Shown: positions 1-9,999, counted from the stretch's first letter. The stretch: 64,000 nucleotides of DNA from Novipirellula herctigrandis (GCA_007859835.1 SJPJ01000002.1:409580-473579), one strand, 5' to 3'. Made by a program: numbers and translations. Notes: generated by a model from the letters alone, not told the origin.

Positions 1-284
1 TCAGTGACTTCCAAATAGGAGGTCGCATACGCAACATATTCCATCGAATGAAAAATCAGTCCGCGTACTTTCTTTTCACAAGTACCTATTTCTTCTAAGA
101 AAGATCATTTCGCAGCCGATCGGCTTGCCCACCTTTCAAGACGAAGACAATGAAATAGCCTGTTCGATACGCAATCGATCCAAAATGGCACAAAAGGGTA
201 ACAAAGGGACCACTGATAAAATGGTGCCTTCGAGTTAGAATAAGAGCGTAAATCCTTCAAACTCGCGTGTTCCTGCCCCTGACT

Positions 285-1535
285 ATGAAAACCTTTGTGA
301 AACTCTTGCTTTTACTCGGCGTTGTAGGAGCCGCTGGATGGGCTGCCTATAAACCCTTGATGAAGTACTGGAAAGAGCGGAGCCGCGTTACCTGGGAAAC
401 TGCCGAAGTGATTCGCGGCGACATCACTCGCTACGTCATTTCCACAGCAACCATTCAGCCTGTTTTAAAAGTGTCCGTTGGCTCCTTCGTTTCAGGTCCA
501 ATCGTCGAATTGAACGTCGAATTCAACGACGAAGTAAAAAAAGGCGATATTCTTGCACGCGTCGACCCGCAATTGTATATAGCCAATGTCGAGCGCGACG
601 AAGCAACCTTGGCGACTCGAAAGGCCGACGTCGAACGCATTGAGGCCCAACTGCAACAAGCGCTAAACAGTTACAAACGGGGCATCAAGCTCCGCGAGAA
701 AAACATAGACTATTTGTCCGACCGCGAAATGGACGTGCTTGTTTTCGATGTCAAATCGCTCCAAGCGCAGCGAAAACTTGCCAAAGCCTCGATTCTTCAG
801 GCAACCGCTTCGCTCGAAACGTCGCGAGCAAACCTGAAGTATTGCGAAATCCCCGCACCAGTCGACGGAATCATTATTGATCGAAAAATTGAACCAGGCC
901 AAACGCTGGCAGCTCAGTTCCAAACCCCCGAGCTGTTTGTCGTTGCCCCGGACTTGCGAGAAAAGCTGCACGTATTTGCGTCGGTGGATGAGGCGGACAT
1001 CGGTTTGATTCAAAAAGCAGCTGCCGAATCACGTGCGGTGACGTTTACGGTTGACGCTCATCCCGATGAAATCTTCGAGGGCGTAATTGAGCAAATTCGC
1101 GTCAGTAGCGTGACGACGCAAAACGTGGTGACTTATCCAGTGGTGCTCGCTACAGCGAATCCCGATTTGAAACTGCTGCCGGGAATGACGGCAAGCATTT
1201 CGTTCGAAGTAGATTCGACGACGAAGGTACCGAAGATTCCAAACGCAGCCTTACGCTTCTATCCCGAAGACATCAAACAAGTACGTGAGCAGGACCGAAA
1301 ATTACTCGACGGTTCGTCTTGGAAAATGAAGGAAGATGATGATAAAAATGAAGAAGAGCTTACGGCACAGGAGAAAGCAAAGGCGAAGAAAACCAGGCAT
1401 GTATGGGTCGTTGATGGTGAGTTCCTCAGAGCCATTGAGATACAAACCGGTTTGACGGAGAATCGATTTACGGAGTTGAAGTCAGGTGACTTAAAGGTTG
1501 GCGACAAACTAGTCACGGGACAAAAAGAACCATGA
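285..1535 (+). CDS. MacA-like periplasmic adaptor (HlyD/RND-type membrane fusion protein)
   Basis: Periplasmic adaptor linking an inner-membrane ABC exporter to an outer-membrane channel. I place the start at the ATG at 285, because the product then opens with MKTF and a hydrophobic anchor (about residues 5-22); a GTG at 267 only adds six residues. A half-lipoyl (barrel-sandwich) segment lies near residues 60-95, with VSVGSFVSGPI followed by GDILARVDP. A helical hairpin covers about 100-190, and the second lipoyl half has APVDGIIIDRKIEPG near 195-212. Beta-barrel and membrane-proximal regions follow. A Lys/Glu-rich insertion near 345-375 is unusual and probably surface exposed. The stop overlaps the next start by 4 bp (ATGA), so translation with the permease is probably coupled. 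The exported substrate cannot be read from sequence. Confidence 0.9.
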   Translation: MKTFVKLLLLLGVVGAAGWAAYKPLMKYWKERSRVTWETAEVIRGDITRYVISTATIQPVLKVSVGSFVSGPIVELNVEFNDEVKKGDILARVDPQLYIANVERDEATLATRKADVERIEAQLQQALNSYKRGIKLREKNIDYLSDREMDVLVFDVKSLQAQRKLAKASILQATASLETSRANLKYCEIPAPVDGIIIDRKIEPGQTLAAQFQTPELFVVAPDLREKLHVFASVDEADIGLIQKAAAESRAVTFTVDAHPDEIFEGVIEQIRVSSVTTQNVVTYPVVLATANPDLKLLPGMTASISFEVDSTTKVPKIPNAALRFYPEDIKQVREQDRKLLDGSSWKMKEDDDKNEEELTAQEKAKAKKTRHVWVVDGEFLRAIEIQTGLTENRFTELKSGDLKVGDKLVTGQKEP

Positions 1536-2773
1536 ATTTAATTGATACCGTCCGTATTGCACTACGAGCACTTTTGAAAAACAAAATGCGAGCAGCGTTG
1601 ACGATTCTCGGAGTGGTGATCGGCATCGCCGCCGTCACGACGATCGTATCGATCGGCCAAGGGGCTAGCCGTTTAGTTCAGGGCGAATTCCAAACGCTCG
1701 GCACAAACATGATCTTGGTACTACCAGGCAACACGAAAAGAGGTGGCGTGCGTCAAGGTGGGGCACCGACATTAACGTCAGTTGACGCGGATTTGATTGG
1801 CCAGCAGTGTCCCGAGGTGCTCGCTTCTTCGGCAGTCGTTTGGACACAAGGCCAAGTGATCTATGGAAATGAGAACTGGAACCCGAAAGAAATGCTGGGA
1901 GTTGGGCCAGACTTCTTGACAGTTCGGAATTGGCAGTTGGAGGCGGGTGGTTTTTTTTGCTCCAGCGACATCGAATCCAACGCGAAAGTCTGCGTGATTG
2001 GCCATACCTTGATTCCCAAGCTTTTCCAAACCACAAACCCGATTGGTCAATTGATCCGCATTAATAATGTGCCCTTTCGCGTGATCGGTATCCTAGAAAA
2101 GAAAGGGGCAAATATGGTTGGTGACGATCAAGACAACGTCGTTTTGATGCCGCACACCACCGTTCGCAAACGCATCAATGGCTCGCCGCTGGACAACGTT
2201 CATGCGATCATGGTTTCTGCTCGCAGCACAGGAAAGATGAACGTTGCGACAAAACAGATCAACAGCCTAATGTTAGAACGACATGAAATTTCGCCTGGAG
2301 ATGAGCCCGATTTCACCGTTCAAGATACGACCGAAATTGCTGAGGCACTCGGTATGATCACGGGAACACTCACGCTAATGTTGTCTGCAATTGCGGGGAT
2401 CTCGTTACTGGTTGGCGGCGTTGGCATCATGAATATCATGTTGGTTTCCGTGACGGAGCGAACCAGAGAGATCGGCATTCGGATGGCGATCGGAGCCCGC
2501 GGCAAAGATATCCTTCGACAATTTCTGATTGAGTCGGTGGTGTTGTCGTGCATTGGTGGCGTGATCGGGTTGGTGCTCGGAACCGGAGCCTCCGTCGGCG
2601 CCACGGTGTTAATCAACATGTATAAACCGGGTACTCAATGGCCAATCGTGGTGTCAATTCCTGCCGCCATTGTTGCGATAGCGTTTGCAGCCGCTGTCGG
2701 GGTGTTTTTCGGATACTACCCCGCACGCCGGGCCAGTCGTCTCGATCCTATCGACGCATTGAGGTACGAGTAA
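1532..2773 (+). CDS. MacB-type ABC transporter permease (FtsX family)
   Basis: Inner-membrane permease of the tripartite export system, 413 residues. One transmembrane helix at about 20-42 (AALTILGVVIGIAAVTTIVS) is followed by a large periplasmic MacB_PCD-type domain (about 45-270). The C-terminal FtsX domain has three helices and the family-typical stretch GGVGIMNIMLVSVTERTREIGIRMAIGA. In E. coli MacB the ATPase and permease are one chain; here the ATPase is a separate downstream gene, as in many LolCDE/MacB-like systems. It overlaps the adaptor gene by 4 bp, supporting one operon. The alternative of lipoprotein release (LolC/E) is less likely, because an adaptor and a TolC homologue flank it. 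Confidence 0.92.
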   Translation: MNLIDTVRIALRALLKNKMRAALTILGVVIGIAAVTTIVSIGQGASRLVQGEFQTLGTNMILVLPGNTKRGGVRQGGAPTLTSVDADLIGQQCPEVLASSAVVWTQGQVIYGNENWNPKEMLGVGPDFLTVRNWQLEAGGFFCSSDIESNAKVCVIGHTLIPKLFQTTNPIGQLIRINNVPFRVIGILEKKGANMVGDDQDNVVLMPHTTVRKRINGSPLDNVHAIMVSARSTGKMNVATKQINSLMLERHEISPGDEPDFTVQDTTEIAEALGMITGTLTLMLSAIAGISLLVGGVGIMNIMLVSVTERTREIGIRMAIGARGKDILRQFLIESVVLSCIGGVIGLVLGTGASVGATVLINMYKPGTQWPIVVSIPAAIVAIAFAAAVGVFFGYYPARRASRLDPIDALRYE

Positions 2774-2855
2774 ATTGTCGTGATTCTCTCGGCGAGCAAA
2801 ATATTTTGGTCGCGAGCTGACGGACGATTGGCTCTTCCAATAGAGTAAGTCAATA

Positions 2856-3587
2856 ATGGCACTCATTGAATTGAAAGATGTACGACGCGTTTACGATCTG
2901 GGCGAAGTCCAGGTTCATGCACTGCGCACGGTAACATTGAACATCGAATCGGGCGAGTATGTTGCGTTAGTCGGTCCCTCGGGCAGCGGCAAATCGACAT
3001 TAATGAACACACTTGGGTGTCTCGATCGCCCAACACACGGCAGTTACCTGCTAGCGGGCGACGAAATTGTGACGATGACGAGAGACCAGCGGGCAAGAAT
3101 TCGCAACACGCAACTCGGTTTCGTCTTCCAGAGCTTTAACTTGCTCAATCGGACATCGGCACTGGAAAATGTAGAATTGCCGCTGCTCTATTCGCGAGGC
3201 ATCTCCGGACGCGAACGCCGCATGCGTGCAAAGGAAATGCTGACAAAAGTCGGACTCGGAGATCGATTGCATCACCACACCAGCCAACTATCGGGCGGTC
3301 AGCAGCAACGAGTTGCAATTGCAAGAGCATTAGTGAACCGCCCCTCGTTCTTGATGGGCGACGAACCGACGGGGAATCTCGACTCGAAGACCAGTCGTGA
3401 AGTGATTGACTTGTTTCGTGTGCTCAATGAAGAGCAGAAGATCACGGTGATTCTTGTGACCCACGACCAAAACATTGCCCGCAACGCAAAGCGAACACTT
3501 GTACTGCGAGACGGTGAGGTGGTTGAGGACACGACCGATTTTGAGAAAGCGGTTGCAGCATTGAATGAAGAAGTGGCGGACGACTGA
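2856..3587 (+). CDS. ABC transporter ATP-binding protein (MacB/LolD type)
   Basis: Cytoplasmic ATPase that powers the upstream permease, 243 residues. It has Walker A GPSGSGKST at 40-48, the signature LSGGQQQRVAIARAL near 145-160, Walker B FLMGDEPTGNLDS just after it, and the switch histidine in VTHDQN. Length and motifs are standard for the LolD/MacB ATPase family. It begins 82 bp after the permease stop, so it may have its own ribosome loading but most likely shares the transcript. Its acidic C-terminus carries no recognisable extra domain. Confidence 0.93.
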   Translation: MALIELKDVRRVYDLGEVQVHALRTVTLNIESGEYVALVGPSGSGKSTLMNTLGCLDRPTHGSYLLAGDEIVTMTRDQRARIRNTQLGFVFQSFNLLNRTSALENVELPLLYSRGISGRERRMRAKEMLTKVGLGDRLHHHTSQLSGGQQQRVAIARALVNRPSFLMGDEPTGNLDSKTSREVIDLFRVLNEEQKITVILVTHDQNIARNAKRTLVLRDGEVVEDTTDFEKAVAALNEEVADD

Positions 3588-3828
3588 TGTTGCTGCCTAG
3601 CCCGCTTCTGTGGGGCTTGCTTGACGCGTGAAACTTGTACACGCTTGGCGCGTTTAGCCAACCAAATAGTCTCGTCCCCTTGGGGCCGATTCTGCCTTTG
3701 ACGTCACAGTCGCGTCTAACCGTTGCAACCAGACCTTTTGTAACGAAGCGTGTCAGCCTCCGTTCCGATCGTAACGGCACAACAGGATTCTTGGAATCGC
3801 TAGGCATAACCCGCCGAAAACCACCTGT

Positions 3829-5817
3829 ATGATCGTTAAGACAAAATATCAACAGATACTTCTCGTAGCCTTGGTTTGCTCCGCAATTTGCAGTACAGGC
3901 AACGCAGAGCAAACATGGACTCATTGGCGGCATGAGCAAACTCGCCTACAAGTTCGTGATCCCAATCAACTGCGTCAAGTTGCCGTCCCCGGGATGCCTA
4001 GACCTTCGACTGTGAAGGACCTGCAGTTTGACATTGCTACGCGACAACTGTCACTCAACGAAGCGATCAATGTTGCACTGGCCAATTCGGAAGTCGTTCG
4101 AATTCTCGGTGGCGTTTCCGCCGGTACGAGTGGTCGGACGATCTACGACGTCGCGGTGACCAACACCCGAATCGACCAGGAACGTGGAGCGTTTGATCCG
4201 CAACTTCGCGTCAATAACACCTGGACACAGAGCGAAGTCCCCAATGCGTTTACGGATCCAACCGACCCAACGCAGTCACTGATCGAGGGCCTCCAAACCG
4301 AAGGCTACGGCCTTGATTTCGGGCTATCTCAAAAGAACCTGCTTGGTGGAACCGCAGCGTTGGGCGTTCGTTCTAACTCAAATCGTATCAATCCAGGCAC
4401 CTTTGCTCTGAATCCCAGAAATCGCTCTGCTACTGAATTGAGCTATACGCAACCGCTGCTTCGAGGTGCGGGAATCGGTGCGAATCAAACACCGATCGTG
4501 CTAGCTCGTATCGACACAGAGCGATCATTCTTTCAGTACAAAGATAGTGTTCAGCAGTTAGTACAGGGGGTGATCGAGGCCTACTGGCAATTGGTATCTG
4601 CCAAAACGGATCTGTGGGCAAGAGAGCAGCAGGTTAAGCAGGCTTCGTTTGCTTACGAACGAGCGTTGGCAAGAGTGGAAGTCGATGATGCGAACATTGG
4701 TGACTTGGCGCAAACCCAAGTGGCACTAGAAAATTTCCGAGCTTCATTGCTTGTCTCCGAAGCGAACGTGCTACAACGCCAAGGAGCACTGTTGAACATT
4801 ATTGGTTTGCCACCGTATGAATCGGAACGAACGACTCCGGTTACGCCAATGCTCGACGAAGCTGTCGAGATCGATTGGAATGCGATCAATGAACTCGCTC
4901 AGCGGCAGCGTCCTGATATTATTGAATTGAAGCTGATTCTTGACGCCGACCAGCAACGTTTGCGGTTAGCGAACAACTTGGCACTCCCACAACTTGATGG
5001 AGTGGCACTGTACCGCTGGAACGGACTTGAAGGTGAGGTTCCTGCTAGTAACCGAATTCGTTCTGCTGCAGGCGACTTTACGGATTGGTCGCTCGGCGTC
5101 AATTTCTCGGTCCCGCTTGGCTTGCGACGTGATCGAGCGCTGCTGCGTCAACAACAATTAATCATTCGACGCGATCAAGCAAACCTGGATCAAGGACTGC
5201 ACCAAATGCAGCACTTTTTAGCGCTGAGCCTTCGTAACTTGGAGCAATTCTTCGCTCAGTACGAACGATTCCAAGCGGTGCGTGAGGCAGCGAGGCTTAA
5301 CCTAGATGTTCAACGTGAGCGTTACAAAACGGGCAGCCTGAATTTCATCGTCGTGCTGCTAGCGATTGTCGATTGGGGCAACGCCGTCAGCTCCGAAGCT
5401 CAGTCGCTCGCGCAATACAACACCGAGCTAGCGAGACTGGAAACGCAAACCGGCACCATTCTGGAATCGCACGGCGTGGTGTTCTTTGAAGAGCGTTTTG
5501 CTTCAATCGCACCTCTTGGTCGGCTTGCATCCGAGCAATGTTATCCCTATTCCCGTCGCCCCAGCCAAAGTGTTGACCAATACGCGCCAAGTGACCGCCC
5601 TTCGGAAGAGTATTTTGAGTTAACGGATCCCGTGGAACGCAATCGCACGACAAACTCTGGTTCACCCGGTGCAATGGATCTCGACGAAGGAGTCCAGTTC
5701 GAAATGATGGACGACCAAAACGGCCCGATGACGGACGAAGAGATTGACAGACTATTGCCACCCGAGAAATCGTCCCGCTCCTTTTCGGATATGCTCAAGC
5801 GAGCATTCCGTCGTTAG
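3829..5817 (+). CDS. TolC-family outer membrane channel protein
   Basis: Outer-membrane efflux channel completing the tripartite system with the three genes upstream. An N-terminal signal peptide (about residues 1-26, ending STGNAEQ) is followed by the duplicated OEP alpha-helical pattern. Examples are LSLNEAINVALANSEVV near 65-80 and the repeat-two helices with ALARVEVDDANIGDLAQTQVALENF. At 662 residues it is longer than E. coli TolC; the excess is a C-terminal acidic/polar tail after about residue 560 that ends in basic FKRAFRR-like residues. It is separated from the ATPase gene by 241 bp that hold no convincing gene, so an internal promoter is possible. Confidence 0.85.
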   Translation: MIVKTKYQQILLVALVCSAICSTGNAEQTWTHWRHEQTRLQVRDPNQLRQVAVPGMPRPSTVKDLQFDIATRQLSLNEAINVALANSEVVRILGGVSAGTSGRTIYDVAVTNTRIDQERGAFDPQLRVNNTWTQSEVPNAFTDPTDPTQSLIEGLQTEGYGLDFGLSQKNLLGGTAALGVRSNSNRINPGTFALNPRNRSATELSYTQPLLRGAGIGANQTPIVLARIDTERSFFQYKDSVQQLVQGVIEAYWQLVSAKTDLWAREQQVKQASFAYERALARVEVDDANIGDLAQTQVALENFRASLLVSEANVLQRQGALLNIIGLPPYESERTTPVTPMLDEAVEIDWNAINELAQRQRPDIIELKLILDADQQRLRLANNLALPQLDGVALYRWNGLEGEVPASNRIRSAAGDFTDWSLGVNFSVPLGLRRDRALLRQQQLIIRRDQANLDQGLHQMQHFLALSLRNLEQFFAQYERFQAVREAARLNLDVQRERYKTGSLNFIVVLLAIVDWGNAVSSEAQSLAQYNTELARLETQTGTILESHGVVFFEERFASIAPLGRLASEQCYPYSRRPSQSVDQYAPSDRPSEEYFELTDPVERNRTTNSGSPGAMDLDEGVQFEMMDDQNGPMTDEEIDRLLPPEKSSRSFSDMLKRAFRR

Positions 5818-5879
5818 TCGATGGCCCTTACGTTCGTGGCATGCGGGAAAGGGGTAGCGGCGATCTAACGCCCTCATTC

Positions 5880-5905
5880 CCGATTTCTCATCGGAATCGG
5901 CTTTT
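5880..5905 (+). terminator. weak intrinsic terminator candidate after the export operon
   Basis: A 6-bp inverted repeat CCGATT/AATCGG (5880-5885 with 5895-5900, 9-nt loop) is followed by CTTTTT. The position, 60 bp after the TolC-family stop and before the next gene, fits a terminator. The stem is short, so this is only a candidate. Confidence 0.3.
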
Positions 5906-5981
5906 TCTCGGTAACAACAACGGATTTCCAACGCTTTGTGTGTTGTTCATACCTGCAACACATACCCTTGGGATCTCTGCC

Positions 5982-6851
5982 ATGTTCCGTTTCGTACTTG
6001 CCGGCCTGTTGTTTGCCAGTTCCGTTTCAGTGGTTGCTGCAGCCGAGTTGGAAGACATGTTCCCCGCTACAAGCGATCCCGATGGACTCGTCATTTTAGA
6101 GCGTGGGGCAATGATCGTTGTGGGCACCAACCAGGATGATGAAATTCGAGTGACCTTCCGCAGGAATTCTATCCGAGTTCATATCAACGGTGAGCGATCG
6201 ACATTTCGCGAAAACGACATTGAGTTCGATACTCCCTTGGAGGTGGAAGCATTCAATATCGTTGTGCTCGGTCACGAGGGACAAGATAACATTGAATTTG
6301 AGGATGATTTGGACGACGATGAAACATCCATCGTCGCTTCAATCGGATGGTTAAACTTACTCGCCCACGGAAATCATGGAGATGACGTGATGATGAACCG
6401 CAGCATGTCCTACGACCAAGCCACGCTGATTGGCGGTATGGGTACGGACAAGATCTTCGCAGGAGTTGTGAACGACATATTGATCGGCGGGGAGATCGAA
6501 ATGATCTTGGGTGGCGGATTCATGCCTCAATTCTTCACTCCGTTCCCAGACTTTCAAGTCGACGATCTGGTTGCTTACAAGAACGCAACAATCGTTGCTG
6601 AATACTGGACGTCGTTTACAGCCGTCCTACTTCCCACGATGTTCTATCAACTCAATCAGCTTGACCGAATTGGGGCGGGCAAAATCGGAACAATCCCAAG
6701 TCGAGAAAAAGGTGATGTGATTCCACTGCGAAAGATTGATTCATTCCGGCTCGAACTGGAAAACGTGATCTCCTATTCGAATACCAATCTGCTCGGCCAG
6801 GCCTGGTACGACGAAGACTTAACGTTTGATGGATTTGTTTTGTACCAATAG
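5982..6851 (+). CDS. secreted protein with degenerate RTX-like calcium-binding repeats
   Basis: About 289 residues, not assignable to a named protein. I chose the ATG at 5982 because the product then starts with a clear signal peptide (MFRFVLAGLLFASSVSVVAAA); the open frame upstream to 5841 has no secretion signal. Asp/Gly/Asn-rich stretches (GNHGDDVMMNRS, GGMGTDKIFAGVVNDILIGG, about residues 125-165) resemble hemolysin-type nonapeptide calcium-binding repeats but are imperfect. Planctomycetes encode many such secreted proteins. The C-terminal third has no family resemblance I recognise. Location outside the cytoplasm is well supported; function is unknown. Confidence 0.7.
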   Translation: MFRFVLAGLLFASSVSVVAAAELEDMFPATSDPDGLVILERGAMIVVGTNQDDEIRVTFRRNSIRVHINGERSTFRENDIEFDTPLEVEAFNIVVLGHEGQDNIEFEDDLDDDETSIVASIGWLNLLAHGNHGDDVMMNRSMSYDQATLIGGMGTDKIFAGVVNDILIGGEIEMILGGGFMPQFFTPFPDFQVDDLVAYKNATIVAEYWTSFTAVLLPTMFYQLNQLDRIGAGKIGTIPSREKGDVIPLRKIDSFRLELENVISYSNTNLLGQAWYDEDLTFDGFVLYQ

Positions 6852-7031
6852 GAATAAAGTTTCGGAAGCGTTGAAGTTAATCCGTATGCGACTCAAAAGC
6901 GGAATGGACGATCGCGGCCAACAAGACAAGACAAGACAAAAGTGAATCGTATCGAAGGGAAGCGTCCCTATAACGCTGGCCGAATTTCGCAAAGTTTTTC
7001 ACGGGCCACTGATTGCCAACTGCGGTTCCAC

Positions 7032-7063
7032 AAAAAAAAAGCCTCGCTGGGTGACAGCGAGGC
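7032..7063 (-). terminator. strong intrinsic terminator, minus-strand orientation
   Basis: Perfect 9-bp stem GCCTCGCTG/CAGCGAGGC (7041-7049 with 7055-7063, 5-nt loop). Read on the minus strand it is followed immediately by nine T residues (7040-7032). On the plus strand the tail is only TTCT, so the minus orientation is favoured. No minus-strand protein gene ends here, which suggests a non-coding transcript. Confidence 0.75.
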
Positions 7064-7267
7064 TTCTAGGAGCTTGAAAGATTGGCAGACCAACACGGAA
7101 TGTGGTTCATCGTTTGTGATCTTTGTTTGCCTATCAAAGGCACAAGCGGCAAGGCGGCACTCGGGCGGCCTTGCGGCGTTCGGAATTTGCGATCATCGTT
7201 TCGTTGAACGCGTTTGTGCTGGTAGCGATGTTAGCCGATCACCTCTTCACATCGTCGGGCTAACATC
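7041..7267 (-). ncRNA. candidate structured non-coding RNA
   Basis: Read on the minus strand, a 10-bp perfect inverted repeat (7267-7258 with 7236-7227, 21-nt loop) is followed by a 7-bp GC-rich stem (7174-7168 with 7155-7149). Last comes the strong terminator at 7063-7041. No credible open frame lies between them. I could not match it to RNase P RNA, SRP RNA or 6S RNA by their conserved cores, and I see no clear promoter, so the 5' end is a guess. Confidence 0.3.
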
Positions 7268-7729
7268 AAGGCTAAGATCGGTTTGAAAATGGAACACGGA
7301 AACGATTGTGGCGACGGTCCAGAAATCGCCAGCCGTAAACAACTTGGTGGATCAAGCATTTGCCCCTCCGTTTAATGTTCTTTTGAAAACTCGACTCGCT
7401 GCTGCTACTAAACAATACACCACAGTCATTCCTGCCTGGCCGATTTCTATATTGTTTCCATTGAACGGTTGCTTGTCCAAACGGGATTCGCTAATCAGGT
7501 AAACTCTGCGTTTTGGAAAAGCGGAAAGCCCAAATTACACGAACCAGCCTGCCGTCCAGTCGCATTATGTTTGGCGCGAATCATCGGACGAGGGCAAACG
7601 TCATTATTTCCAAAAGTCCGATTTAAGAGCGCCTCGCCGCCAGACAAAGTAAGCCTGACTTTCACTGAAACAGTTGTTTTGTTGCCGACTTGCAAAGTCA
7701 CAGTCTATTTGGAACGAAAGAAAGCTTGA

Positions 7730-8668
7730 ATGTTAAACGACTTCAACGAACGGCTTGCGATTGCGAAAGCGAACCTCCGCCAAAAAGATAAACTTGAGTT
7801 GATGTTGCGTTCAGCCCAGAACTCACTTACGGAATCAAGAAGGAAGCGAGAACAACTCAAAGAGATCCTTGCGAAAGAACAGGCGGATGTCGATGCGTTG
7901 GAAGGACTGAGCGTCACCGGATTGTTCCATGCAATGCTTGGCAGCAAGGAACAGAGGCTCGAAAAGGAGCGGCAGGATTTTATCGCAGCGAAACTGAAGT
8001 ATGACCAAGTCGCCGACACAGTTGATGACCTAAGCGATGATGTGCAGCGATTGCAAGAAGCACGCTCGCATCTGGGAGATGCCGACTCTAGGTATCGACG
8101 AGTTCTTGCCGAAAAAGCGGACCATCTTTCTGCAAACGAAAGCAACATCGCGAGAGAGCTCGTTGAGCTTACGCAGCAGATCGCTGATTTGACGGCAGAT
8201 CAAAAAGAACTCGATGAAGCCACTGTCGCCGGTCAGTCCGCACTCAAATCCGTTGAGAAAATCCAAGTCACGCTTGCTTCAGCAGCCAACTGGGGCGCAC
8301 TCGACATGTTGGGTGGCGGTTTGCTCACAACGATGGCAAAACACTCGAAGATGGACGCGGCCAAGAATCAAGCCAGAACTGCGCAACGAAGATTACTTCA
8401 ATTTAAAGAAGAACTTGCGGATGCGGATGAACGTCTTCAGGTGTCATTGCAGATTGATGGTTTCTCGAAGTTTGCTGACTACTTCTTCGATGGCTTGATT
8501 GCCGATTGGATCGTGCAATCAAAAATCCAGAAAGCGAAAGCAGAATGCGACAAGACAATCACCTGTGTGAAAGTGGCGATTCGTCAGTGCAAGCGTCGCC
8601 TGGAGTCGGTTGAATCTGAGATTGAGACGCTGACTGAAAGCAGGAGAGAATTGATCGAAACGGCATAG
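7730..8668 (+). CDS. coiled-coil protein of unknown function
   Basis: 312 residues, dominated by heptad-rich helices. About 1-60 and 75-170 are strongly Glu/Lys/Leu-rich, and a second coiled coil covers about 205-312. Between them lies a glycine-containing hydrophobic patch (LGSKEQRLEKER upstream; WGALDMLGGGLLTTMAKHSK near 190-210) that could be an amphipathic or membrane-touching segment. No signal peptide and no catalytic motif were seen. The good coding pattern over the full length supports a real gene. Upstream is the intergenic stretch with the RNA candidate; downstream is a gene-poor island, so context does not suggest a job. Confidence 0.7.
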   Translation: MLNDFNERLAIAKANLRQKDKLELMLRSAQNSLTESRRKREQLKEILAKEQADVDALEGLSVTGLFHAMLGSKEQRLEKERQDFIAAKLKYDQVADTVDDLSDDVQRLQEARSHLGDADSRYRRVLAEKADHLSANESNIARELVELTQQIADLTADQKELDEATVAGQSALKSVEKIQVTLASAANWGALDMLGGGLLTTMAKHSKMDAAKNQARTAQRRLLQFKEELADADERLQVSLQIDGFSKFADYFFDGLIADWIVQSKIQKAKAECDKTITCVKVAIRQCKRRLESVESEIETLTESRRELIETA

Positions 8669-8738
8669 CCAAGAATTTTGCCTAGGATCCACTTTACTCG
8701 TTTGTTGGGTATTTCTCACATGGCTCTTTGTTCTCCAA

Positions 8739-9050
8739 TTGGTTGTGGTCCGGATTCCATACTGCTGGTGCATTTTTGTTTGTAGACACGTCTGTGGACG
8801 TGCCTTTCGACGTCCCCAACCAACACCACTAAAGGGGAAAGAGAAGTTCATCGTCCGTGAGTGGGTGAACAGCGAGACGTGTAAACCTCTGGTCTTCGTC
8901 GTAGCCGCTGACACTTACTGGGGCCTCGTCGTCGCACGTCTCATGGACTCGAACTGGTGGAATGCACCAGAGCCCCACGATCCACACCAGAAACGAATCT
9001 GGCGTGGCCGTGCGGCCTTCTTGGACGTGATGTTCTACGAGCCCGACTGA
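8739..9050 (+). CDS. possible small protein or gene remnant
   Basis: An open frame of 103 codons whose last 65 or so look coding: third positions are mostly G/C and the product reads sensibly (KPLVFVVAADTYWGLVVA, then WRGRAAFLDVMFYEPD at the C-terminus). The upstream part is Cys/Arg-rich and looks non-coding. The true start may be a GTG near 8863, or the 5' end may be lost. No family recognised and no clear ribosome-binding site. Confidence 0.25.
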   Translation: MVVVRIPYCWCIFVCRHVCGRAFRRPQPTPLKGKEKFIVREWVNSETCKPLVFVVAADTYWGLVVARLMDSNWWNAPEPHDPHQKRIWRGRAAFLDVMFYEPD

Positions 9051-9744
9051 GCCCTTTTGCCAAGGCAGCGGGCAAGTCGAGCAATCTCAGACAATCTCTG
9101 CTTCTTCGGATGATCATCATCAAGATGTTCTGGTTCATCACCAGAGAAAACATGAACGGCAGAGCAAGGCCAGAAAATCGTCATTGTGAAAACCACGGTC
9201 GTATCGGATGTGATGCAGTAGTCATGACTTAATCTGACACAACCTTTACCCTGGAGGTATTCGTCGTTGTGTGCAACGTAGCGGAGGTGAGCGCAGCGAT
9301 CCTGTCGAAGCACACCATCGTGAACCAGCTTTGATTTCTCGTTGCGTAGATTGAGAATGTGAGCGGAATCGGCTTTGCACTTTGCAGGTGCAACATGCCA
9401 ACAGCTTGGCGGGGATTCGCATTCCCTCAATGAACGGAATGTAAAGAGCTTCAGACGCATGAAAATACCCTCGTTGTTGGAGCCAACAACGGGGGTTGGG
9501 TTTCACCCTATTCACAGGATGGCGGCGATATGGACGGACTCACAAGTCCGTCGCACGCATCTTACAGGCTCAGCGCCGGTTTCTGCCATTTGTTGCAACC
9601 GCTGGCGAAGCGGAAGCCCTAGAGCTAACAAGCTCATCCCAATACATCATCATTGTACGATCACCATCAGCGCCAGTTAAGTGCGATTGGATTTTTTCAA
9701 GGTTTGACTTCTTAGGCAGTACGATGAAAACGCAGGCACGCCAC

Positions 9745-9999
9745 TTAAGACCCATCTCGCAAACCGGCTCGATCGACGTGGCGACAAACCGTCATCGGAT
9801 GAACTCCCAAGTCCCGAGAAATCTGCTGCACTGGAATGCCTTGTTTGAACTGCTCCAGAATCTGCTCGGCTCTTTTACCAATGTAGTTTTTGGGTGGCTG
9901 CTCAAACGGCGGACGTTTCGTCTTCAGAAGTGGGCGAACTGCTTCCCCATATGCTCTTTGTGCCGCAAAAAGCTTCTCCCATGAATGTTGAATTACGGC
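9745..9999 (-). pseudogene. helix-turn-helix domain fragment (recombinase/transposase-like)
   Basis: An 84-residue minus-strand frame bounded by stops, with no ATG, GTG or TTG before its conserved part. It is therefore most likely the 3' remnant of a larger gene. The product contains EQILEQFKQGIPVQQISRDL followed by GVHPMTVCRHVDRAGL, a typical helix-turn-helix of the kind at the C-terminus of serine recombinases and in some transposases. No catalytic domain is present in any frame immediately upstream (higher coordinates). It could be expressed from a rare ATT start at 9993, but that is less likely. Confidence 0.5.

Larger units (their letters stand above)
6852..7729. other. intergenic stretch without a convincing protein gene
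   Basis: Short open frames here (6942-7286, 7308-7502 and 7469-7729 on plus; 7495-7701 on minus) have no family resemblance and look like chance. The stretch does contain a three-copy ACAAG microsatellite near 6920-6938. It also holds three hairpins (7227-7267, 7149-7174, 7041-7063), the last a strong minus-strand terminator. No tRNA cloverleaf was found by eye. Confidence 0.6.
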
